DNA of 64,000 nt from Melioribacter roseus. Its GTDB lineage: Bacteria; Bacteroidota; Ignavibacteria; Ignavibacteriales; Melioribacteraceae. Below the pieces are notes generated by a model that saw nothing but the letters and a program-made list of their open reading frames with translations, searched no databases and was not told the origin of the DNA. Shown here one piece after another: positions 26,169-35,524 of this stretch. Position numbers and translations under genes: made by a program. The stretch lies in assembly GCA_020722005.1 (NCBI GenBank), contig DYLP01000007.1, forward strand, positions 1 through 64,000, in the 5' to 3' direction. Numbering within the stretch: position 1 is the first letter of the stretch; every line of letters begins with the position of its first letter.

Positions 26169-27419
26169 TTACTCCGTTTCGCCTTTGTAAATTATTTCCC
26201 CCTTCTTAATAGTCATTACGTTTAGATTATTGCCGATACTATAAATTATTTCCGAAATTTCTTTTGCTTTCAACAACGCAAAATCAGCCTGTTTTCCAAT
26301 TTCAATACTACCGATAAGGTTGTTCATACCAATGGCTTTTGCTGCATTAATCGTAGTTGCAGAAATTATCTCTTCGGCTGACATTTTCATTTTTAATGCA
26401 GCCAGACTCATAATAAAATGAAAATTGGCAATATGTGAACTGCCTGGATTAAAATCCGTTGACAGTGCAACCGTAGCATTTTGATCGATTAATTTCCTGG
26501 CGGGAGCGTAATTATAGTCGAGAAAGAAAGATACCCCTGGCAGCAAAACAGCCGTCAATTCTGAATTTGCAATTTTATCGATCTCATTATCCTCGACTAT
26601 TTCGAGATGATCAACCGAATAAGCAGAATGTTTAAGAGCCACTTCAATTCCACCTATGCTGTGAAACTGATTGGTATGAAGTCTCAGTTTAAATCCGAGC
26701 TCTTTTGCTTTTTTAAAAATTAAATCAGTTTCTTCTGGACTGAACGCTGTACTTTCGCAAAATACATCCGTAAAATCCGCCAGGCCATTTTTGCTGATAT
26801 AAGGTAGGAGTTCATCTATAATTAATTTCAGGTAAGCCGAATGGTCGTTTTTGTATTCGGGTGGGTAAGTATGTGCTCCAAGAAATGTGGGAATTATGTC
26901 AATCTGTGAATATTTTTTGAAGTAATTAATTACCTGCAAAAGTTTGATCTCGTCGTAATAGCTCAAGCCGTATCCGCTTTTTATTTCGAGGGTCGTAATT
27001 CCCTGCGAAATAAATTTTTTTATTCGGGAAGAAAGAAGTCGAATTAATTCATCGTGGGAAGCCCGTCTTACTGAATTTACAGTTGAAATAATACCTCCAC
27101 CTTCTTCGGCAATTGCTTCGTAGGATTTGCCCGATAATCGCATCAAGAATTCGTTTGAACGATTTCCAGTAAAAGCGCTGTGCGTATGGCATTCAACCAA
27201 ACCGGGCAAAATCAATAAACCTCTGGCGTCGACTATTTCGTCTGCTTTAATTTTATTGCTCGAGGAATTTGGCAAAATGTCTTTAATCGTTCCGTCTTCT
27301 ATATAAATCGAATGTTCTCTCAAAATATCCAGCTCATTCATTCGTTTGCCCGATTTTGAGTTTTTTCCGGATGTATTAACAGTAACTATTTGCTCCGGAT
27401 TTTTGATTAAGAGATTCAC
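26169..27419 (-). CDS. hutI: Imidazolonepropionase
   Basis: Hydrolyses imidazolone-5-propionate to N-formimino-L-glutamate, third step of histidine degradation. The 416-residue amidohydrolase has the metal-binding PGLVECHTHSAFTG near residue 75-85, EIKSGYGLSYYDEIKLL, HTNQFHSIGG, SVDHLE and the aspartate in STDFNPGS. The start codon is GTG at 27419. It is the first gene of the minus-strand hutI-formiminotransferase-cyclodeaminase-namZ operon; hutH and hutU are not in the window. A possible promoter on the minus strand lies in the 123-base gap shared with glgA, but no element there is a clear match. Confidence 0.95.
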   Translation of the reverse strand: MNLLIKNPEQIVTVNTSGKNSKSGKRMNELDILREHSIYIEDGTIKDILPNSSSNKIKADEIVDARGLLILPGLVECHTHSAFTGNRSNEFLMRLSGKSYEAIAEEGGGIISTVNSVRRASHDELIRLLSSRIKKFISQGITTLEIKSGYGLSYYDEIKLLQVINYFKKYSQIDIIPTFLGAHTYPPEYKNDHSAYLKLIIDELLPYISKNGLADFTDVFCESTAFSPEETDLIFKKAKELGFKLRLHTNQFHSIGGIEVALKHSAYSVDHLEIVEDNEIDKIANSELTAVLLPGVSFFLDYNYAPARKLIDQNATVALSTDFNPGSSHIANFHFIMSLAALKMKMSAEEIISATTINAAKAIGMNNLIGSIEIGKQADFALLKAKEISEIIYSIGNNLNVMTIKKGEIIYKGETE

Positions 27420-27481
27420 CGAAAAATACCTGAATTTTTATTTGAATTAATATATAGAATAAAGTCGTCTATTTCTAATTT

Positions 27482-27513
27482 TTTGTTTAGGGGTATAATA
27501 TTTCGTATTTTTC
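27482..27513 (+). promoter_or_regulatory. Candidate glgA promoter
   Basis: TTTG (27482-27485), a 20-base spacer, then TATTTTTC (27506-27513), close to the Bacteroidota TTTG/TAnnTTTG pattern with C in place of the last G. The second box is part of an imperfect palindrome (27506-27520), a possible operator. Transcription would start about 20 bases before the glgA ATG at 27543. Confidence 0.35.
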
Positions 27514-27542
27514 GAAAATAAAAAACAAAGGATCTTACCAAT

Positions 27543-29030
27543 ATGCCTTCAACGTTTAAAATCCTTTTCGTAACACCCGAGGCAGTCCCATTTGTAAAAA
27601 CTGGCGGCGTGGCAGATGTTTCTTCTGCGCTCCCACAGCGTTTGCAAGAAATGGGTCACGATGTTCGTATCATATTGCCCAAATACGGTGCGATTGACGA
27701 ACGTAAATTCAAGATTCACGAAGTGGTTAGATTGAAGGATATTTCGGTAAATATTGCCGGTCAAGATGTTGTTTTTTCGCTGCGTTCTTCATTTTTAGTC
27801 GGACCAAAGGCACGCGTTCAAATTTATTTTCTTGATAGTCCCGAATATTTTGGGAATCGTCACAGTCTTTATGCCGATCCGATTACAGGCGAAGAGTTTC
27901 CAGACAATGACGAGCGGTTTATATTATTTACAAAAGCTGTATTCGAATTGATGCTCAAGCTCGGTTGGACACCCGACGTTATCCATTGTAATGACTGGCA
28001 GAGTGGCTTGGTGCCTGTTTATATGAAAACAATTTACAAAGACGAGCCGCAATTTTCATCTACTAAAACTTTGCTTACAATTCACAATATATTTCAACAG
28101 GGGGAATTTCCCCTTTCCTCATTCGAAAAAACAGGATTACCTGAAGAATTGGCAACCGAAGATGGATTGCTCCACAATAACAAAATTAATTTTCTAAAAG
28201 GCGGTATTTTATTTGCGGACAAAATAAATACAGTAAGTGAAACTTATGCCAGGGAATTGACAACCTCAAAAATCAACAGCGCAGGTTTGAATCAGTATCT
28301 TAAAAAAAGAAATAAAGATTTATTGGGAATCGTAAATGGGATCGACAGATTAATCTGGGACCCGGAAAAGGATTCAAAAATACCGCAGAAATACTCTATT
28401 AAAAAACTTGACAATAAGAAAGTAAATAAAAAAACGTTGTCGGAAAATTTTGGCTTTGAATATGAAGAAGACGTTCCAATTATTGGAGTAATCTCACGTC
28501 TGACAGATGAAAAAGGAATGGATCTGCTTCAGAAATCGCTTAGTCAATTGATGAAACTAAATATTAAAATGGTATTATTGGGAACAGGCGACAAGAAATA
28601 CACAAAATTTTTCAGTGAGATGGCGGTAAAAAATCCAGGTAAATTTTCGTGCTTCATCGGATTCGACGAAGACCTTGCCCATTTAATTGAAGCTGGCGCC
28701 GATATGTTCCTTATGCCATCGAAAATCGAACCGTGTGGACTCAATCAACTTTATAGCCTTAAATATGGAACTGTACCAATTGTGCACAAGACCGGCGGTC
28801 TGGCAGATACAATTATTCCATTTGATGAAAAGACGAGAACAGGTAACGGGTTTGTCTTTGAAAAATTTACTGTAACCGACCTAATCGGAGCCGTTAAGAA
28901 AGCTCTTAAGCTTTATAATGAAAATAAAGAATTATGGACTGAATTGATGAAAACAGGGATGAAAGGGGATTACAGCTGGCTGAGTTCGGCTAAGAAATAT
29001 GTTGAACTTTACAAAAAGTTAATTGATTGA
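27543..29030 (+). CDS. glgA: Glycogen synthase (ADP-glucose type, GT5)
   Basis: Extends alpha-1,4-glucan chains from ADP-glucose. The 495-residue protein shows the GT5 nucleotide-sugar motif KTGGVADVSSALP (about 20-32), the DVIHCNDWQSGLVP region, LTIHNIFQQGEF, and the C-terminal EPCGLNQLYSLKYGTVPIVHKTGGL with the catalytic glutamates. The length fits bacterial GlgA (about 480-500). It is divergent from hutI. The downstream phosphatase gene begins after 3 bases. No other glycogen genes (glgC, glgB, glgP) are in the window. Confidence 0.95.
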   Translation: MPSTFKILFVTPEAVPFVKTGGVADVSSALPQRLQEMGHDVRIILPKYGAIDERKFKIHEVVRLKDISVNIAGQDVVFSLRSSFLVGPKARVQIYFLDSPEYFGNRHSLYADPITGEEFPDNDERFILFTKAVFELMLKLGWTPDVIHCNDWQSGLVPVYMKTIYKDEPQFSSTKTLLTIHNIFQQGEFPLSSFEKTGLPEELATEDGLLHNNKINFLKGGILFADKINTVSETYARELTTSKINSAGLNQYLKKRNKDLLGIVNGIDRLIWDPEKDSKIPQKYSIKKLDNKKVNKKTLSENFGFEYEEDVPIIGVISRLTDEKGMDLLQKSLSQLMKLNIKMVLLGTGDKKYTKFFSEMAVKNPGKFSCFIGFDEDLAHLIEAGADMFLMPSKIEPCGLNQLYSLKYGTVPIVHKTGGLADTIIPFDEKTRTGNGFVFEKFTVTDLIGAVKKALKLYNENKELWTELMKTGMKGDYSWLSSAKKYVELYKKLID

Positions 29031-29033
29031 TTA

Positions 29034-29612
29034 ATGCGACCTGCATTATTTCTGGATCGAGATGGAACGATAAATTACGACCCGGGTTATATAAGCAACC
29101 CGGATGTAGTTCGTTTGATAGAAGGCGTTGCCGAGAATCTGAAAAATCTCAAAGATAAATTTGGTTTCAAGCTAATTATAATTTCAAATCAAGCTGGAGT
29201 GGCAAAGGGTCTGATGACCGTCGAAGAGGTCGAAGAGGTTAATAAAAGAGTTAAAGATTTACTTAAACAATGTGGCGTAGTGATTGACGCCATCTACTAT
29301 TGTCCTTATCATCCCGATTTTGACCCGCCAGAAAAATCAAATTGTCGGAAACCTTCGCCGTTTATGATTTTACAAGCAGCTAAAGAGCATAATATTGATC
29401 TTTCTAAATCTTTTATGATTGGCGACAGAGCAAGCGATATCGAAGCCGGTATTAACGCCAAAATTAAAACAATATTGATTGCAAATGAAAACTATAAAAC
29501 GGAGATTGAAAACTTGATTACTGACGGTAAAAAGCCCAATTTTGTAGCTACTGATTTTTATGAAATCAACAAATTTATTACTCAAACTTTTGAGGAGGAT
29601 AATAATTGTTAA
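29034..29612 (+). CDS. HAD-IIIA phosphatase, GmhB-like (heptose-bisphosphate phosphatase)
   Basis: A 192-residue cytoplasmic HAD phosphatase. Motif I is FLDRDGTIN (about 6-14), motif II is IISNQAG, motif III includes the RKPSP lysine and motif IV is MIGDRASDIEAG. The insert with C/H residues (YYCPYHP and NCRKP) resembles the zinc loop of GmhB, which dephosphorylates D-glycero-D-manno-heptose 1,7-bisphosphate for LPS core synthesis. The histidinol-phosphatase branch of the same family is an alternative. It overlaps the start of the next lipoprotein gene by 7 bases. Confidence 0.85.
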   Translation: MRPALFLDRDGTINYDPGYISNPDVVRLIEGVAENLKNLKDKFGFKLIIISNQAGVAKGLMTVEEVEEVNKRVKDLLKQCGVVIDAIYYCPYHPDFDPPEKSNCRKPSPFMILQAAKEHNIDLSKSFMIGDRASDIEAGINAKIKTILIANENYKTEIENLITDGKKPNFVATDFYEINKFITQTFEEDNNC

Positions 29613-30796
29613 GAAAAATTAAACTGATGATTCCAGTTCTCTTCGGTTTTTTGTTGGTTTCATGTAATCAGGATCCGACCTCAGTAGGATACGATTTAAT
29701 AAAAGATGATGCCACTCTCTCATTTCACCAATTTGATACTGATTCTGTAAATGTGAAATTGAATTCATATACTTTTCAACGCAATCAATTGCTGGGTGTA
29801 GCCAGCAAATTGCTATTGGGACGGAACGAAAAATATGAAGCGCAGGCATTGCTGAGATACGAATTTTCATTGCCCGACTCAGTTATTACTCTTGTGCAGG
29901 AGAACAAGTTGAACATATCCGAAGCTTCAATTTATGTAAAACTGAAATATTATCTTGGGGACAAATCATTACCATTCGACTTTACTGTTCACCGAATAAC
30001 AAGCAACTGGAGTACAGCAGGTTTTAATACCGACAGTCTCAACTTGCTACAATATGAAAATCGAGATATTGCATTCGAAAAAGCAGTCGACGATACATCG
30101 ATTGCATTTAAGCTTGACCCTTCCGTAGTTCTCGAATGGATTAAGTTCAGTGTGGATTCCAACTCTGCCGAACCTAATTACGGAATTCTGATAAAGCCCA
30201 CGCCCGGCACAAAAAGGATCGTGGGTTTTAATGCATATCAACTTTTTACGGATACCGACCTACCATCTTTGACAATTATGTATGGCAGAAATGAAGTAAC
30301 CGATACACTTTCGACGCTTCCTTATATGGATCTACATGCCATTATAGGTGCACCGGAGACTTCAGACAACGACATCGTTTTACAGGGTGGTTTGTTCAAC
30401 AGAGGCTTTCTCTATTTCGACCTTGCCGGATTGCCTAAGAATATAATCATTAACAAAGCGGAACTTGAGCTATATGTAAACGAATTAAAAACTTTCGATG
30501 GCGAGCCTGCTTCCGATTCGATTATTGTTAAAGTGCTGGCAGACAGTACAAATAAAACTTATACATCCGACAGCACAATTACAACAGTATTATCGAGGAG
30601 TGGCGATAAATTCACGGGAGATATTGCCTGGATTGTTCAAAAATGGGTTTCCGATACTTCTTACACGAATCAGGGACTCGAATTGTATCTCGAAGACGAA
30701 AAAGAATCGCTTGCAACAATCTGGATTTATGGCACCCATTCAGTGAATAATTACAATCGCCCAAAACTAAAAATTACTTATTTAAAGAGTAGATAG
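29606..30796 (+). CDS. Lipoprotein with DNRLRE-type repeats, function unknown
   Basis: A 396-residue lipoprotein. The signal sequence ends in a lipobox VSC (C20) followed by NQDPTSVGYDL. The rest is rich in beta strands with two related segments (about 55-210 and 230-390). Each has a pattern of strands ending near YGILIKPT or YNRPKLKITYL, which fits the DNRLRE domain found in secreted and surface proteins. The start is a TTG at 29606, preceded by GAGGAGGA with 6-base spacing. It is followed after 3 bases by an outer-membrane protein gene, suggesting a surface role. The function is not known. Confidence 0.78.
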   Translation: MLRKIKLMIPVLFGFLLVSCNQDPTSVGYDLIKDDATLSFHQFDTDSVNVKLNSYTFQRNQLLGVASKLLLGRNEKYEAQALLRYEFSLPDSVITLVQENKLNISEASIYVKLKYYLGDKSLPFDFTVHRITSNWSTAGFNTDSLNLLQYENRDIAFEKAVDDTSIAFKLDPSVVLEWIKFSVDSNSAEPNYGILIKPTPGTKRIVGFNAYQLFTDTDLPSLTIMYGRNEVTDTLSTLPYMDLHAIIGAPETSDNDIVLQGGLFNRGFLYFDLAGLPKNIIINKAELELYVNELKTFDGEPASDSIIVKVLADSTNKTYTSDSTITTVLSRSGDKFTGDIAWIVQKWVSDTSYTNQGLELYLEDEKESLATIWIYGTHSVNNYNRPKLKITYLKSR

Positions 30797-30799
30797 TTT

Positions 30800-32044
30800 A
30801 TGAAAAGAATATTCATTGGCTTTTTTATAATATTTATTTTGCCGATTGTTTCGCATGCTTCTGGTGGTTCGGTTTATTCACGGTTTGGGATAGGCGATTT
30901 ATTCTTCAGCTATGATGCACGTAGAATGTCAATTGGTGAACTCGGAATAGCTCTGAAAGATATTGATTATCTCAGCTCAATAAATCCTGCAGGATGGTCG
31001 GCACTTAAATTTACGCGCTTCGAAACTGGTATGGTTTATCAAGGCAATAACATTGCTTCGAATAGTTCATCAGTTTATCACTCTGACCTAATTATTCCGG
31101 GATTCATGCTCGGATTCCCGGTCTATCAAAAATATGGAGTGAGCCTCGTTGCGGGAATTGTACCGTACTCAAACGCTGATTATGAGCTTAGAGTGGTAAC
31201 CGATACTTCGATTGTGGGCGCATATACGACCGATTATGAAGGCAAGGGCGGGATTTCGAAAGTAATATTGGGTGGAACGTATCAATTCCCGTTTGGAGCT
31301 TCTTTCGGTTTTTCGCTCGACTATTATAACGGAAAGATTTCGAGAACAACTTCAATTAATTTTACATCTAACGAAGGCTTAATTAATGGTTCTTTTTCGG
31401 ACGAGTATAGTTATATCGCGGCGGGATTAACAGTAGGTACGATTTCACAAGATTTATCCAAAGTTCTGGGAATGAATTTTATCAGCGATATGCGATTGGG
31501 AGCTTTTTACTCAAATCCAGTTAATGTTAAAGTTGATAGTGTGAGTAGTGCCACTACGGTAATCGGCACAGTAACTTCATCTAAAGGGACAATATCGGAA
31601 AAAATTCCAATCCGTTACGGTGCAGGTATTTCTTTTATATTGAATAACGATTACCGTATACTTTTCGATTATTTTCATAAGTCATTTGGCGATTTTACGC
31701 ATAACAATCTCAAATCCGATGTGATGCAGGACATAAACAAGTATAGTCTCGGATTTGAATACCGAAAATCTGACGTCCGGTCGAATCGCTTCTGGGAACT
31801 GGTTATGCTCCGTTTCGGTTTAAGCTATGAAAAATCTCAATATAAAATTAACGGAGAAGGTATCAACCAGATTTCTGTCTATACTGGATTTTCGATTCCT
31901 CTGGATATAGCAAACAGACTTGACTTTGCGTTCCAGTACGGTCGGCGTGGTACAAAAAATAATAATTTATTACTCGAAAATATTTATAAATTTTCTGTAA
32001 GTTTGAGTATCGGAGATATTTGGTTTATTAGACAAGATAGATAA
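30800..32044 (+). CDS. Predicted outer-membrane beta-barrel protein (PorV/FadL-like)
   Basis: A 414-residue exported protein with a signal peptide ending near SHA (about 21). The mature start GGSVYSRFGIGDLFFSYDARRMSIGELGIAL and the later INPAG segment resemble the FadL/PorV-like barrels common in Bacteroidota. Alternating hydrophobic residues in GASFGFSLDYYNGKISRT-like strands and a C-terminal barrel strand support an outer-membrane location. It may be a channel or a secretion-linked surface scaffold; the sequence does not decide. It sits between a surface lipoprotein gene and a TPR protein gene. Confidence 0.75.
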   Translation: MKRIFIGFFIIFILPIVSHASGGSVYSRFGIGDLFFSYDARRMSIGELGIALKDIDYLSSINPAGWSALKFTRFETGMVYQGNNIASNSSSVYHSDLIIPGFMLGFPVYQKYGVSLVAGIVPYSNADYELRVVTDTSIVGAYTTDYEGKGGISKVILGGTYQFPFGASFGFSLDYYNGKISRTTSINFTSNEGLINGSFSDEYSYIAAGLTVGTISQDLSKVLGMNFISDMRLGAFYSNPVNVKVDSVSSATTVIGTVTSSKGTISEKIPIRYGAGISFILNNDYRILFDYFHKSFGDFTHNNLKSDVMQDINKYSLGFEYRKSDVRSNRFWELVMLRFGLSYEKSQYKINGEGINQISVYTGFSIPLDIANRLDFAFQYGRRGTKNNNLLLENIYKFSVSLSIGDIWFIRQDR

Positions 32045-32071
32045 AAGAAAACAAATTAGGGGATTTACAAA

Positions 32072-33307
32072 TTGAAACACTTAAAATATTTACTGATAAT
32101 GACCTATCTTTTAGGCGTTTCTTCATTATATGCCCAGAATCAATTGATGGCTAATTTTTCCTTATTCTACGAATACCACAAGAATAAAGATTATGTAAGC
32201 GCTGCTCCTTTTGGGTGGGAAGTGATCAATGAAGACCCAACGCAATTTCTTAAATATAAAATATTCCCAAAAATGGAAGAAACACTCTGGTACTTGCACG
32301 ATAGTACAAATGCTAGCGATGAAGAAAAGAAAGCGCTTACAGACACAATTTATTATTTCTACGACAAAGCTATTCAATATGAAACGGAGCTGGCGGGTTA
32401 TTATTTAGCCCGTAAAGCTTACGTTATGGAAGTATGGGCAAATGAATCAAGCGACAAGATTATTCCAGTCTACGAAGAAGCAATTGCCAAAGACCCTGAA
32501 TTACCTGCGTTTTATAAAGATCGACTCGGAATGCTCTATATTAAAAATGCAACTGAGGGAAATGGATATAAGCTAAAAGCATTGGACCTTTACTCCAAAC
32601 TTTCTGAAACTGAGCCTGATAATCCTATCTGGATACAGAAATTAGAATCGATTGCAGAAAATATAGATGAGCTGGTTGAAATTACTAAAAAGTCGTGGGA
32701 ACTCGACAAGGAAAATCTCGAAAAAGCCTGGAAATATGCTTCAACCTGCATAAAAGCACAGAATTACGAAAAAGCTGTTGAGCCGCTTAAATTTTTAACT
32801 CAAAAATCTCCCGATGTAATTAATTACTGGAAACAACTTGCCAGCGTTTACGATAAACTCGATAAGACTGACCAAGCAATTAACGCTTACAAAAAGGTAA
32901 TTGAACTTCAACCCGACGGAAAAGAAAATTATGTTAATCTCGCCCTGATTTATAAAAGATTGGACCAGCTTTCTGTAGCCAGAACTTATCTGCAGAGAGC
33001 GTTGAAAATCGATCCTCAATGGGATTATCCTATTCTTATCGAAGCTCAATTGTACGAACAAGCAGCTCGTTCCTGCGACTACGATTTTATGGCTAAGTGT
33101 GTTTATCAATTAGCAGTCGATACTTATAGAAAAGCTGCTTTGTTAGGCGGGCAATACGCTACCATATCAGTTGACCGTATTAAAGCTCTGCAAAATTCTG
33201 TCCCAACAAAAGAGGACTATTTCTTCAGAAAACTTAAATCTGGCGATACTATCAAAATTGAAGGTCCATGCTATGCCTGGATCGATAGGTCAATTCAGGT
33301 TCCATAA
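32072..33307 (+). CDS. Exported tetratricopeptide-repeat protein
   Basis: A 411-residue protein with an N-terminal signal sequence (about 1-21, ending in LYAQ). It has TPR-type helical repeats: an early pair (about 25-60), a central EEAIAKDPELPAFYKDRLGMLY segment and a clear run around residues 215-310 with YEKAVEPLKFL and AINAYKKVIELQPDG. The C-terminal part (about 310-411) is unassigned. TPR proteins act in protein-protein contacts, here probably in the periplasm. The start is a TTG at 32072 with AGGGGA upstream, because no ATG stands before the signal sequence. A strong terminator follows, closing this transcription unit. Confidence 0.8.
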   Translation: MKHLKYLLIMTYLLGVSSLYAQNQLMANFSLFYEYHKNKDYVSAAPFGWEVINEDPTQFLKYKIFPKMEETLWYLHDSTNASDEEKKALTDTIYYFYDKAIQYETELAGYYLARKAYVMEVWANESSDKIIPVYEEAIAKDPELPAFYKDRLGMLYIKNATEGNGYKLKALDLYSKLSETEPDNPIWIQKLESIAENIDELVEITKKSWELDKENLEKAWKYASTCIKAQNYEKAVEPLKFLTQKSPDVINYWKQLASVYDKLDKTDQAINAYKKVIELQPDGKENYVNLALIYKRLDQLSVARTYLQRALKIDPQWDYPILIEAQLYEQAARSCDYDFMAKCVYQLAVDTYRKAALLGGQYATISVDRIKALQNSVPTKEDYFFRKLKSGDTIKIEGPCYAWIDRSIQVP

Positions 33308-33325
33308 AATAACTAAAGAATAGAT

Positions 33326-33357
33326 TGCCGCCTCGTAAAATGGGGCGGCATTTTTTT
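33326..33357 (+). terminator. Intrinsic terminator after the TPR gene
   Basis: TGCCGCC (33326-33332) pairs with GGCGGCA (33344-33350), an 11-base loop lies between, and seven T residues follow. It is a textbook terminator between the TPR gene and glyA. Confidence 0.9.
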
Positions 33358-33401
33358 ATTCTCAGCCAATTCTTTTCTTCCTATCGCAATTCATATTAAT
33401 G

Positions 33402-33433
33402 TTAGATTAACCGAAAGGAAAAGTTTATATTTG
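33402..33433 (+). promoter_or_regulatory. Promoter of glyA
   Basis: TATATTTG (33426-33433) is an exact TAnnTTTG element. TTAG (33402-33405) lies 20 bases upstream in the -33 position. The leader to the glyA ATG at 33463 is about 25 bases. Confidence 0.5.
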
Positions 33434-33462
33434 TGTACTAAAAATAATTACAGGAAAATATC

Positions 33463-34764
33463 ATGTTAAATTATCTGGCCAATGACCCTGAAATTTCCAA
33501 GATATTGAAACTTGAAATTGGAAGACAGGTAAATAATCTTGAATTAATTGCCTCTGAAAATTTTGTCAGTCTGGCAGTTTTAGCAGCTACGGGATCTGTT
33601 TTGACCAATAAATATGCAGAAGGTTATCCTGGTAAAAGATATTACGGCGGCTGTGAATATGTCGATATGGCAGAGGATTTAGCGCGTGAAAGGTTGAAAA
33701 AATTGTTTGGTGCAGAATATGTTAACGTTCAACCTCATAGCGGTTCTCAAGCAAACATGGCTGTGTTTATGGCTCTTCTTAAGCCTGGTGATAAAATTCT
33801 CGGTTTAAGTCTTGACCAGGGTGGACATCTTACACACGGATCGCCTGTCAATTTTTCCGGACAAATTTACAATGCTGTTTCATATACTTTAAGTAAGGAA
33901 ACTAAACTTCTCGATTATAACATTATTGAAGATATTGCAAAAAAAGAGAAACCGAAATTGATTGTTGCAGGTGCAAGTGCTTACTCGAGGGATTGGGACT
34001 ACAAAAAATTCCGGGAAATTGCAGATAAAGTAGGTGCATTTTTAATGTGCGACATGGCTCATCCGGCGGGCTTAATTGCAAAGGGTTTACTCAACAATCC
34101 ACTTCCTTACTGCGACGTTGTTACGTCAACAACTCATAAGACTTTGAGAGGACCTCGCGGCGGCGTTATATTGATCGGAAAGGACAGAGAAAATCCAATG
34201 GGCATTAAAACTATCAAAGGTGACCGGCTTAAATTGATGTCTGAAATTTTCGACGGTATGGTGATGCCCGGTATCCAGGGTGGACCTCTCATGCACATTA
34301 TTATGGCAAAAGCAGTTGCATTTGGCGAGGCTCTTCAGGATTCTTTTGGAATTTATGCCCGGCAGGTGATCTCGAATGCAAAAACTCTTGCTGCAGAATT
34401 AATGAGATTAGGATACGACGTTGTATCGGGCGGAACGGACAATCATCTGATGCTTATTGACCTTTCCAGTAAAAATATTAGCGGTAAAAAAGCCGAAAAC
34501 GCCCTCGGTATAGCAGGTATGACGGTCAATAAAAATATGATTCCTTTCGATACAAAAAGTCCGTTTGTTACCAGCGGAATTAGAATTGGAACACCAGCTG
34601 TTACTACAAGAGGTATGAAAGAAAATGAAATGAAGATGATTGCTTCGTTTATCGACAGGGCAATAAAAAATGCGGATAACGTAGATGAATTAAATCGCAT
34701 TAACTCAGAGGTTAAAGAACTCTGCTCGAAATTTCCGCTATATCCGGAATTAATAAACGGTTAG
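33463..34764 (+). CDS. glyA: Serine hydroxymethyltransferase
   Basis: A PLP enzyme that interconverts serine and glycine and charges tetrahydrofolate with a one-carbon unit. The 433 residues carry the N-terminal [15 protein letters not shown], the [11 protein letters not shown] and [11 protein letters not shown] motifs, and the PLP lysine in [13 protein letters not shown]. The C-terminal part includes [13 protein letters not shown] and [14 protein letters not shown]. The length matches the family (about 415-435). It is preceded by its own promoter and followed by tatC after 4 bases. Confidence 0.98.
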   Translation: MLNYLANDPEISKILKLEIGRQVNNLELIASENFVSLAVLAATGSVLTNKYAEGYPGKRYYGGCEYVDMAEDLARERLKKLFGAEYVNVQPHSGSQANMAVFMALLKPGDKILGLSLDQGGHLTHGSPVNFSGQIYNAVSYTLSKETKLLDYNIIEDIAKKEKPKLIVAGASAYSRDWDYKKFREIADKVGAFLMCDMAHPAGLIAKGLLNNPLPYCDVVTSTTHKTLRGPRGGVILIGKDRENPMGIKTIKGDRLKLMSEIFDGMVMPGIQGGPLMHIIMAKAVAFGEALQDSFGIYARQVISNAKTLAAELMRLGYDVVSGGTDNHLMLIDLSSKNISGKKAENALGIAGMTVNKNMIPFDTKSPFVTSGIRIGTPAVTTRGMKENEMKMIASFIDRAIKNADNVDELNRINSEVKELCSKFPLYPELING

Positions 34765-34768
34765 CTAA

Positions 34769-35524
34769 GTGGCAGAAGATACAAAACTCCTGAATGAAGA
34801 ATACGAATCAGGCGAAGTCGAAATGACTTTTCTGGAACACCTCGAAGAATTGAGGTGGAGAATAATTTACTCTTTAATTGGAATATTGATAGGAACTATA
34901 ATCGCGTGGATATTCATTGATTTGATTATTGACGGTGTCCTTTTATTGCCGGCGCGTCAGTCAAATATAAAACTTCAGAATCTCAAACCGTTCGGACAAT
35001 TATTTCTGTATTTTCAGGTAGCAATAATCGTTGGCTTGATAATCAGTTTTCCAAATGTTGTCTATCAATTCTGGAAATTCATTGCTCCGGCATTAAAGGA
35101 GAATGAAAAAAAATATATTACATCGATAGTTCTCTTTACCACATTTTGTTTTCTTGCGGGTGTCGTTTTTGCATATTTTGTAATGCTGCCATTGACGCTG
35201 AAATTTGCAGCGGAATTCGGCTCTGCAGCAATTGAAAATAATTTTGCAATTGACGAGTATTTCTCGATTATCCTGAGCGTAATTATAGGAGCGGGATTGG
35301 TTTTCGAACTTCCAATGCTTTCATTTTTCCTGACCAAAATTGGTATACTGAATCCAGGCATAATGAGACGCTATCGCCGACATTCAATAGTAGCAATTTT
35401 AATACTCGCAGCAATTTTAACTCCTGGAACCGATCCCGTATCTCAGATTATTCTGGCTGTTCCATTGGTTTTCTTATATGAAATAAGTATTTTAGTCTCA
35501 AAAATATTCCATAAGAAAAATTGA
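34769..35524 (+). CDS. tatC: Sec-independent protein translocase TatC
   Basis: The receptor subunit of the twin-arginine translocase in the inner membrane. The 251 residues have six transmembrane helices. The N-terminal MTFLEHLEELRWRIIYSL is the conserved first cytoplasmic stretch that helps bind the RR signal, and FWKFIAPALKENEKKY is a conserved loop. The start is GTG at 34769. TatA/B is not in the window. The nearby alternative complex III operon encodes proteins with twin-arginine signals, likely cargo of this system. The stop overlaps the start of the next gene. Confidence 0.95.
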   Translation: MAEDTKLLNEEYESGEVEMTFLEHLEELRWRIIYSLIGILIGTIIAWIFIDLIIDGVLLLPARQSNIKLQNLKPFGQLFLYFQVAIIVGLIISFPNVVYQFWKFIAPALKENEKKYITSIVLFTTFCFLAGVVFAYFVMLPLTLKFAAEFGSAAIENNFAIDEYFSIILSVIIGAGLVFELPMLSFFLTKIGILNPGIMRRYRRHSIVAILILAAILTPGTDPVSQIILAVPLVFLYEISILVSKIFHKKN

